A DNA stretch of 12,358 nucleotides from Methanocorpusculum sp. (GTDB lineage Archaea > Halobacteriota > Methanomicrobia > Methanomicrobiales > Methanocorpusculaceae), in NCBI GenBank assembly GCA_029986255.1, contig DALTYD010000024.1:1-12358 (forward strand), read 5' to 3'. The position numbers and the translations under genes are program-made. The notes beneath the pieces are model-generated. The model was not told the DNA's origin and searched no databases. It worked only from the letters and a program-made list of their open reading frames with translations. This document shows, one piece after another, positions 1 through 5,538 of the stretch. Positions within the stretch are counted from its first letter, which is position 1. Each line of letters opens with the position of its first letter.

Positions 1-1173
1 CGTACCCGTGACGTACACGAATTAGAAAGTGAAGCAGTAAGCACTCCATTCGTTATCTCAGACTCTATCCTAAATGATATCTCATCAAAGATGCGTTTAT
101 ATGCAATGCAGTGTGGATCAACTCCCCTCACAGGGCTCGAGGTTCCAGCAAACGCATTGTACGGACAGCCACCACGACAGTAAGTAATATGAGCACAGGA
201 ATGATAAACCATGTTTACATGATCCCTGAACGCGCGCATACGTCTTCCAGCAGGAGATGCCATTAGGTCACCAATAGAAGGTACAGAAAAGACAGTTCCC
301 ATAACCCATTTAGGCATACCCACAAATCGATAACAGGGATATATTGCACCATCAGGGCCCACAGCAAACGTTGCACCCATACAGTCTGCAAACGTACAGA
401 CACTCCCACTCCGCAGAAACACCGATCGGCAAAGATCGTTTATATTCATGATTTCAAACTCCTCCACATGCAGAATTGCTTCATTCAATAGATAAACAAG
501 AAGTTTGCCATACTCCTCAGGAGAGAGAGACCATCTATTTGGATTTTCATCTTTCAAAGATGGCAAGGCTGGATGAAGTTTCATAACCCATCGCTGTTCT
601 TGAAAAAATCGGACAATTTCTTCCTTTTGTTCAATTGAGGAATTAGTAAAGGTGCAAATGAATCTAACATGAAGACCATGAGCAATAGCAATGCGATAAC
701 CAGCCATCGTTCGTGCAAAGTAATCATCGCCACGCTGAGAATTGGTCAGTATCTCCGGTCCATCGATAGATGAACCAAGTGGTACATGATGCTCCGCGAG
801 AATTTCTGCAAATTCATCAGTCATCAGCCAAAGATTTGTCTGCATTGCAAATTCAGGAGACAAATGCGCAAGACGAGATTCAATCAACGGCAGAACACAT
901 CGATAGAACTCTGAACCGACAAGCATTGGTTCACCACCATGAAAGGTAACAGTCATCCGTTGTTCCTGCAGCGGCTCCAGCCATCTGACGATCGCTTCAG
1001 CAGTATCTATGGTCATCTGTGGAGAGTTCACATCAGAACTCCAGCAGTATTTACACTGACCCGGGCAACCAAGCGTGGGGATGATCATCACATGGAAAGG
1101 ATTTTCATCAATGAGATACTGATTCCATGCGAAATATATGTTTCTGTCAACACAAAATTTTAAAAAAGCTCAT
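1..1173 (-). CDS. Radical SAM/SPASM peptide-modifying enzyme, CbpB-like; C-terminus cut by window edge, frame break near start
   Basis: Radical SAM enzyme expected to cleave S-adenosylmethionine with a 4Fe-4S cluster and modify a peptide or protein. Read on the minus strand, the cluster motif CPGQCKYC lies at about 1044-1067, preceded by MIIPTLG, and FHGGEP follows. A SPASM-like C-terminal cysteine set is visible: a C...GPDGAIYPC segment, a CX5CX3C segment near 165-197, and a final PHC. The frame is open to base 1, so the last residues are missing. The only in-frame start codons after an in-frame TGA (1170-1172) are GTG 1091 and ATG 1088. Both would remove a stretch reading VDRNIYFAWNQYLIDENPF that looks like real protein. 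An ATG at 1171-1173, overlapping that TGA, reaches this stretch only if one base of the following T6 run is dropped. I take 1173 as the intended start. Family naming (anSME-like, CbpB) is from memory; the radical SAM fold is near certain. Confidence 0.82.
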
Positions 1174-1259
1174 GAAGACGATTTGGCACGACTCATATCA
1201 TGAATCAGTATTTGTCCATTACGATAACATCCATCTCCCATAGTTAAGACATGGCACAT
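1170..1259 (-). CDS. Small 29-residue ORF, candidate peptide substrate of the radical SAM enzyme (CbpA-like)
   Basis: A 29-codon ORF from ATG 1259 to TGA 1170, starting MCHVLTMGDGCYRNG and ending MSRAKSSS. It has cysteines at positions 2 and 11 and a Gly/Asp/Asn-rich centre, with no membrane segment. Its stop overlaps an ATG (ATGA) that would be the natural coupled start of the radical SAM gene. Families of peptide-modifying radical SAM enzymes commonly have a short precursor peptide encoded just upstream. I recall CbpB enzymes of methanogens being paired with a peptide called CbpA, but cannot verify that this ORF matches it. No Shine-Dalgarno site is seen before the ATG. It is in the same frame as the enzyme, so it could instead be an N-terminal part of that protein separated by the TGA. 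Confidence 0.4.
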   Translation of the reverse strand: MCHVLTMGDGCYRNGQILIHDMSRAKSSS

Positions 1260-1280
1260 AAAAAAGGAAGAACTTACAAT

Positions 1281-1320
1281 GTTGAAAATGTCAGTCCCGC
1301 CCTCTCAGACATGCTGCAAC
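1281..1320 (-). promoter_or_regulatory. Nested inverted repeat upstream of the small peptide ORF
   Basis: On the minus strand GTTG...CAAC (1317-1320 with 1281-1284) encloses ATGTC...GACAT (1308-1312 with 1288-1292), around a G-rich 15-nt loop with GAGAGGGCGGGA. This is a GC-rich island inside very AT-rich DNA. It ends 21 nt before the start of the small ORF, which suits a structured 5' leader or an operator. The rest of 1321-1606 is AT-rich with no gene that I can see, apart from the promoter of the next gene. Confidence 0.35.
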
Positions 1321-1570
1321 AAAAATTAAGAAAGTAATAGATGGAGTATTTTGGATATTGATAACATGCTTAGTCTTCATAATTATTCTACATATAAATT
1401 TATAAAAATTAGATTTCATGTTTAGAATGGGATTCTTATTCTGCCAATTATAAGAAAATGCTGTGAAATAAAGAAGATATTTCAACTATTCGAGAGAAAA
1501 ACAATTTACTAAGAACAGATGAAGAAAGTTTATCCTCTTCATTGTTCAGTGTCTGGCACAGAAAGAGATA

Positions 1571-1581
1571 CCCATATTTAT
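1571..1581 (+). promoter_or_regulatory. TATA-like element for the cyclophilin gene
   Basis: The sequence catatttatta is centred about 30 bp before the ATG at 1607. An archaeal TATA box places transcription start about 25 bp downstream, so the mRNA would be nearly leaderless. This agrees with the lack of a clear Shine-Dalgarno site at this gene. Confidence 0.4.
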
Positions 1582-1606
1582 TACGACATAGGTATATCTA
1601 GTACCT

Positions 1607-2059
1607 ATGAAAAGAGTGAAACTAGAGACAACTTTGGGGAACATTATCATTGAGCTACGCGATGACATGCCAATAACAGCAGGCAATTTTTCAAATCTCG
1701 TTGAAAAGGGATTCTATGATGGCATTATCTTTCATCGGGTGATTGATGGCTTTATGATCCAAGGTGGTGATCCGACAGGTACAGGTACTGGAGGACCTGG
1801 CTACCACATTAAGGATGAATTTACACCGAATAATAAGAACAACCGCGGAACCATCTCCATGGCAAACGCCGGCCCAAACACTGGAGGTAGTCAATTCTTT
1901 ATAAATCTTGTCAATAATAACTATCTTGACATGGCACATCCGGTCTTTGGCACAGTTGTTGAAGGTATGGACGTCGTTGACACAATTGGTAAGGTGAAAA
2001 CTGATCCAAATGATAAACCATTGGAAAAGGTGATCATCAAAAAAGCGACTCTAGTTTGA
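1607..2059 (+). CDS. Cyclophilin-type peptidyl-prolyl cis-trans isomerase
   Basis: A 150-residue single-domain cyclophilin that catalyses cis-trans isomerisation of X-Pro bonds during protein folding. There is no signal peptide, so it should be cytoplasmic. The family core is intact: FHRV with catalytic Arg44, GFMIQGGD with Phe49 and Gln52, SMANAGPNTGGSQFFI with Gln96 and Phe98, and AHPVFG with His111. The position equivalent to Trp121 of human cyclophilin A is Tyr106, which usually goes with weak cyclosporin binding. The ATG at 1607 gives the normal compact length and starts at the first beta strand (VKLETTLGNI). It stands alone, transcribed away from the radical SAM locus and towards hcp. 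Confidence 0.95.
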   Translation: MKRVKLETTLGNIIIELRDDMPITAGNFSNLVEKGFYDGIIFHRVIDGFMIQGGDPTGTGTGGPGYHIKDEFTPNNKNNRGTISMANAGPNTGGSQFFINLVNNNYLDMAHPVFGTVVEGMDVVDTIGKVKTDPNDKPLEKVIIKKATLV

Positions 2060-2404
2060 TGCAATTCTCTATCCCACCAACAAATTAATAAACAAAATCA
2101 TAGTAGAATAAAACAGCCTAAAATATCAGGAGAGAGGTATATAAAGATATGTCTGCATTATAACAGATAAAATTGGCTATAACAGAGCATTATCCTTCAA
2201 AATACTTTTTAAACTCAGAAAAAACCTAACTTCAACAATTTATTTTGCATGTTTTTTAACGAAGAATATAAAAAATAAGATAAGACCCATATACCCATCA
2301 AATATATCTATAATCATTATGGGTGTACTGTTCAAGGATGTCACAGAATATCAGAACATTGTTGAGTGATAGACAGTTTTAAACAAGTATTCTTTTCTTT
2401 TTTA

Positions 2405-2740
2405 ATGGGAGAAGGTGTCGATAAGGTGAGAGAAACCAACAACGAAAACTAAAAAAAAATTTCCTGGATACGGAATATGTAAAAACTAAAATTTAGAATT
2501 TAAGTAAATGAAAAGGAATGGTAATGAAAATAGATAAGACAAACGAAAAAAGCGTTTCAAATTGGAGTAAATAAAAATGATAGTCCTCCCTCGCAAACAG
2601 ACGATCTCGATGAAAATGAAACTATGCGATCCATTCAATGGAAAATTGACAAACATTGCTCGAATAATGAAAATTTCTTTTTGAGCATAATAGAGAAGGA
2701 GGGAGATGAACAAAGCGATAGTAACGGATTAAGTTCTTAA
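2405..2740 (+). pseudogene. Possible remnant of a decayed coding region
   Basis: Successive plus-strand pieces read as hydrophilic protein in different frames. There is an ATG piece at 2405-2452 (MGEGVDKVRETNNEN), another at 2524-2574 (MKIDKTNEKSVSNWSK), and a frame open from 2534 to 2740 that includes SIQWKIDKHCSNNENFF and IIEKEGDEQSDSNG. The base composition around 2580-2660 is less AT-rich than the flanks. No family is recognised. The purine-rich strand alone would give Lys/Glu/Asn-rich translations, so chance remains a real alternative. Confidence 0.2.
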
Positions 2741-2881
2741 AGGTAGAACACCCAAAATCAGCAAAACAAAAACAATTCCCTATCCGATGAACGCAAATAC
2801 AGACGAAAACCATGACAAAAGAGGGGGAAAGCACCAATAACACACATTCCAAACAACCATGTATTCGATTGATTCTAAATT

Positions 2882-2920
2882 CAATTTTTGGAAAAATTGA
2901 TTGGAAGAAAAATAGAGAGA
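2882..2920 (-). terminator. Putative terminator of hcp
   Basis: Just past the hcp stop, the minus strand carries pyrimidine/T-rich tracts (ctctctctatttttcttcc, about 2901-2919). These are followed by a perfect 8-bp inverted repeat, CAATTTTT and AAAAATTG, with a 2-nt centre (2882-2899). Oligo-T tracts are the usual archaeal termination signal. The palindrome could work on both strands. Confidence 0.45.
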
Positions 2921-2930
2921 GATGCAAATA

Positions 2931-4472
2931 TCAGATGCAAGACAGTTTTACCATATCCTCAGCAACCGTGGAACTCAATTGGAGACCAAACGTCGTCACA
3001 AGAAGGTTCAGGACATCCAAAGAGAGAAATTCCGGTAGAGATGGACCAATCATAATATTCTTCACACCAAGATGCAACAGAGATAGCAAAACAAGGACTG
3101 CTTTTTGTTCGTACCAAGCAATATTGTAGGAGAGAGGGAGAGCATTGACATCGCAACCGAGGGCATCCGCAAGAGCGCGAGCCACAATAACAAGACTGTA
3201 GGAATCATTGCACTGACCGGCATCCAGTACACGGGGGATACCATCGATCTCACCAAGAGCAAGAGTGTTGTATCGATACTTAGCACAACCTGCCGTAAGA
3301 ATAACAATATCCGCTGGTAGTGATTGAGCAAACTCAGTGTAGTAACTACGATGTTTATCACGACCATCGCAACCAGCCATCACCACAAAGCGGCGGATCT
3401 TTTTTCCGTTGATGAGTTCTATGATCTTAGGAGCAAGAGCAAGGATTGCATCATGGGCACACCCTGTCAGGAGATTAGGACGACTAAGGTTCTCTGGAGG
3501 GATACACGTTTTTGCAATAGCAATGAGAGAGGAAAAGTCTTTACTTCCATCGGATCGAGTCTCAATGTGAGGAATCCCTGGAAATCCAACAGCGCCGGTA
3601 GTAAAGACTTTGTCAGCATAAGCTGGAGATGGTGGCACAAGGCAGTTGGTAGTGAAAAGAATTGGACCATTGAACTTTGTAAAGTCAGACACCTGGTCTA
3701 CCCATGAACCACCGTAGTGTCCACGAAGGTGAGGATAGTTCTTGAATGATGGATATGCATGAGCGGGCAACATCTCACCGTGAGTATAGACATCAATCCC
3801 TTGATCTTTCGTTGCCTCAAGTAACATTGCAAGATCTTTGAGATCATGACCAGTCACTAGAATGCCTGGGTGCACCCCCACGGACGTTGAAACACTAGTA
3901 ATCTCCGGAATTCCATAGATCTGATTTGCAGCGTCAAGAAGAGAGAGAACCGTGACACCGTGTTTGCCACAGTCCATAACTAGTGCAAGGCGTTGATCAA
4001 TAGTGAGATCTTCAAAGCGTGAGGCAAGAACATCACGGACAAATGGAAGAATTGCCTCGTCACGTTTTCCAAGAGTTAGAACATGGGAGTAATAGGCAGC
4101 GAGGCCTTTAACACCAAACAGTAACAATGAGAAAAGTGAACGGGTGTTCAAATCTTCAATATTCTCAAGTCCTGTAGGTGCATCGAGAGCAGGTTCATCA
4201 ACGGCTGGTGGAAGAGCCTGATAGGTATCGATGATGCAAGAGAGATACTCATTAAAGCGATTTTCATCGAAGTTAACATTGGTCAGCGTTGCAAACAATG
4301 CTTCAAGAACGCACGGTTCAAGGCTAGTATTAGAAGCTTTTGCACGATAAGAAAGGGCGGAAAGGTAGTAAAGAACACGATCTTGAGCCTCAGCAACAGA
4401 TTTCTTCTTCCCGCATACTCCACCAACGGTACAAGCTGGAGTGTTAGATTCTTGACATTGTTGACAGTACAT
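2931..4472 (-). CDS. hcp: Hybrid-cluster protein Hcp (hydroxylamine reductase / NO reductase), class I
   Basis: A 513-residue Hcp, a cytoplasmic iron-sulfur protein that reduces hydroxylamine to ammonia in vitro and is tied to nitric-oxide and oxidative stress in anaerobes. The N-terminal cluster ligands are Cys3, Cys6, Cys14 and Cys20 (CX2CX7CX5C, the class I spacing). The hybrid-cluster ligands all appear to be present: His209 (TGHD), Glu233 (HGEM), Cys277 (TNCLVPP), Cys368 (MAGCDG, the persulfide position), Cys396 (TAGCAKYR), Cys421 (GQCND), and Glu455 with Lys457 (YEQKA). Their spacing follows Desulfovibrio Hcp as I remember it. The start at 4472 gives MYCQQCQ, the family N-terminus, and has GGTGA 5 nt upstream. 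A longer frame to 4556 adds a hydrophobic stretch that is translated promoter DNA, and ATG 4484 is also possible. It is divergent from an HxlR regulator, which probably controls it. Confidence 0.96.
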   Translation of the reverse strand: MYCQQCQESNTPACTVGGVCGKKKSVAEAQDRVLYYLSALSYRAKASNTSLEPCVLEALFATLTNVNFDENRFNEYLSCIIDTYQALPPAVDEPALDAPTGLENIEDLNTRSLFSLLLFGVKGLAAYYSHVLTLGKRDEAILPFVRDVLASRFEDLTIDQRLALVMDCGKHGVTVLSLLDAANQIYGIPEITSVSTSVGVHPGILVTGHDLKDLAMLLEATKDQGIDVYTHGEMLPAHAYPSFKNYPHLRGHYGGSWVDQVSDFTKFNGPILFTTNCLVPPSPAYADKVFTTGAVGFPGIPHIETRSDGSKDFSSLIAIAKTCIPPENLSRPNLLTGCAHDAILALAPKIIELINGKKIRRFVVMAGCDGRDKHRSYYTEFAQSLPADIVILTAGCAKYRYNTLALGEIDGIPRVLDAGQCNDSYSLVIVARALADALGCDVNALPLSYNIAWYEQKAVLVLLSLLHLGVKNIMIGPSLPEFLSLDVLNLLVTTFGLQLSSTVAEDMVKLSCI

Positions 4473-4489
4473 AGTATTCACCATGAGCG

Positions 4490-4511
4490 TCTTTATTATA
4501 GTAAATATATT
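4490..4511 (-). promoter_or_regulatory. hcp promoter (TATA-like)
   Basis: On the minus strand aatatattt (about 4503-4511) followed by tataataaa lies 20-35 bp before the Hcp start at 4472. A TATA box here puts transcription start near the chosen ATG and argues against translation from 4556, which would lie upstream of the promoter. Confidence 0.45.
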
Positions 4512-4543
4512 GACAACACACCAAGATATAAGAAAAAGTTTCC

Positions 4544-4552
4544 AAAAATATA
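4544..4552 (+). promoter_or_regulatory. TATA-like element for the HxlR-family gene
   Basis: The sequence aaaaatata would place transcription start near 4575-4580. That leaves a leader of about 30 nt holding a GGAG at 4595-4598, ten bases before ATG 4609. The same GGAG spacing is seen at the S8e gene in this window. Confidence 0.35.
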
Positions 4553-4608
4553 CCATGTAAACATATCATCATTAAAATTTCAGGTAAGAGCGACGGAGTT
4601 ATTGTCCA

Positions 4609-5022
4609 ATGTATCTAAAAGATACAAAGATAAATATGAATCCACACCCCAAAATTTTTTTCATGCATGAATGCTGTACCGTGAACCAAACCGTTCGATA
4701 TCTAACAAAGAAATGGACATTGTTAATTATTCTTGAGCTGTTTAAGGGGGAAAACCACACACGTCGATTTTCTGAGCTGAAGGAACAATTACCAAAGATT
4801 ACGGCAAAAGTTCTTTCCGAGCGACTACGAGAGTTAGAGACAGAAGGGATTGTATCAAAAAGGGTTGATATGAGTATTGTACCAATACGTTCCGAATATA
4901 CACTAACTGAGAATGGAATTGAACTAATGGATGTAGTGAGGAGAATCAAATATTGGGCGCTGAAGTGGAAGATCGACAATATTCCCTGTAGCAGTCAAGA
5001 GTGCCAACTCTGTAATCTATGA
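4609..5022 (+). CDS. HxlR-family winged-helix transcriptional regulator with a cysteine-rich C-terminus
   Basis: A 137-residue HxlR-type DNA-binding protein. The family signature is clear: Cys23 followed by the ALTKKWTLLIILEL-like block (here YLTKKWTLLIILELF, about 31-45), then RRFSELKEQLPKITAKVLSERL and RELETEGIVSKR (recognition helix and wing), and YTLTENG. Many HxlR proteins sense electrophiles or oxidants through the N-terminal cysteine; here it is part of a CC pair (HECC). The tail IPCSSQECQLCNL adds a CX5CX2C set, which could hold a metal or disulfide. The start at 4609 has a GGAG ten bases upstream; ATG 4636 is a reasonable alternative and gives 128 residues. Divergence from hcp suggests it regulates hcp and itself in response to NO or redox stress; this is inference. 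Confidence 0.9.
   Translation: MYLKDTKINMNPHPKIFFMHECCTVNQTVRYLTKKWTLLIILELFKGENHTRRFSELKEQLPKITAKVLSERLRELETEGIVSKRVDMSIVPIRSEYTLTENGIELMDVVRRIKYWALKWKIDNIPCSSQECQLCNL
4610..4626. promoter_or_regulatory. Perfect 7-bp inverted repeat at the start of the HxlR gene
   Basis: TGTATCT-AAA-AGATACA, with 7-bp perfect arms and a 3-bp spacer, overlaps the first codons from 4609, or lies 10 bp before the alternative ATG 4636. A dimeric winged-helix regulator could bind such a site downstream of its own promoter to repress itself. Confidence 0.4.
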
Positions 5023-5254
5023 GAGAATGTGAAAAGAAGAGAATAGTATCGACAGATTACGTTCAGAAATAAGGCAAGCATTCATACAAGATACGTTGCA
5101 TTCAATCTCAACGTGTAGGTAAATATATGTAGCAAAACAAGGGAAAAAACCCTGATGATGGAGTTAAAATCTCAAAATTTAGGTAGAAACTGGAAAACAC
5201 TAAGGAAGATGTCGTTACAATATCAAACAGAAAAATTTAATTATGAAACAGACA

Positions 5255-5262
5255 TTAAAAAA
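5255..5262 (-). terminator. Oligo-T terminator of tRNA-His
   Basis: A run of six Ts, then TTAATG-type AT-rich sequence, directly follows the discriminator base on the minus strand. This is typical termination for a stand-alone archaeal tRNA gene. The stretch from 5023 to 5254 holds no gene that I can see, only a small GGG-A6-CCC hairpin near 5142-5153. Confidence 0.55.
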
Positions 5263-5335
5263 GGCCAAGGCCGGGACTCGAACCCGGGTCAAAGGATCCA
5301 CAGTCCTATAGGATGTCCAGCTACCCTACCTTAGC
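5263..5335 (-). tRNA. tRNA-His, anticodon GTG
   Basis: A 73-nt cloverleaf on the minus strand. The acceptor is GCTAAGG with CCTTGGC (one T-G pair), and the discriminator is C73, as expected for tRNA-His. The D arm is GGGT/ATCC with loop AGCTGGAC. The anticodon arm is TAGGA/TCCTT with loop CTGTGGA, putting GTG at positions 34-36. The T arm is CCGGG TTCGAGT CCCGG. The first anticodon-stem pair (27-43) is a T-T mismatch. Neither the 3' CCA nor the 5' G-1 is encoded: the base before position 1 is T, so G-1 must be added after transcription, as is done by Thg1-type enzymes. No intron is seen. Confidence 0.96.
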
Positions 5336-5481
5336 ACGAAACGCACCATTCTTAATCAAATTGTGATAGCTCCATACTATTTATTGTATGAAACACTCTA
5401 TAAATTATGATGTTCTCAAATATTAATATATCCTTTAGACACGGTTCAATGAGGCATTCACGTTTATTACTGACCAATACA

Positions 5482-5500
5482 AATAAAATATAGTTTTTAT
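5482..5500 (+). promoter_or_regulatory. TATA-like element for infB
   Basis: The sequence aataaaatatag, at about 5482-5493, lies roughly 50 bp before ATG 5539. It would give a leader of about 25 nt containing the purine-rich gaagagaaga gggaa ribosome-binding stretch. A second TTTATA at about 5507-5512 is too close to the start codon if that stretch is used. Confidence 0.35.
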
Positions 5501-5538
5501 TTCTGTTTTATACCAGGAAGAGAAGAGGGAAATACGAA

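Larger units (their letters stand above)
2060..2930. other. Long AT-rich gap between convergent genes
   Basis: About 870 bp separate the ends of two genes that point at each other, which is long for this otherwise compact window. The left part (2060-2400) is AT-rich. It has a TATA-like tatataaag at about 2139-2147 after a purine stretch, and a weak stem of ACCCAT (2285-2290 or 2293-2298) with ATGGGT (2319-2324). No ORF follows the TATA-like element. The right part holds short open fragments, described separately, and the hcp terminator. I see no RNA gene that I can name. Confidence 0.5.

Noticed and set aside
939..1163. Plus-strand ORF inside the radical SAM gene
   Set aside because: A shadow of the minus-strand gene, whose motifs are unmistakable.
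1170..1172. In-frame TGA before the radical SAM domain as a selenocysteine codon
   Set aside because: Selenocysteine in archaea is known from Methanococcales-type lineages, not from the lineage suggested here. No SECIS-like element is evident, and a one-base frame slip explains the data more simply.
2581..2730. Short ORF with a good GGAGGG ribosome-binding site before ATG 2706 (MNKAIVTD)
   Set aside because: Only eight codons; the purine-rich stretch occurs by chance in this purine-rich strand.
2622..2927. Minus-strand ORF of 101 codons rich in Phe/Cys
   Set aside because: It is the antisense of a purine-rich strand, has no family features and overlaps the hcp terminator.
2060..2930. CRISPR array or tandem repeats in the long gap
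   Set aside because: No regularly spaced direct repeats are present; only scattered A/T runs and isolated inverted repeats.
3324..3707. Plus-strand ORF of 127 codons within hcp
   Set aside because: A shadow of hcp; the translation has no recognisable features.
4473..4556. N-terminal hydrophobic extension of Hcp (as a signal or membrane anchor)
   Set aside because: It is translated from the promoter region. The family begins at MYCQQCQ, and GGTGA sits right before that ATG.
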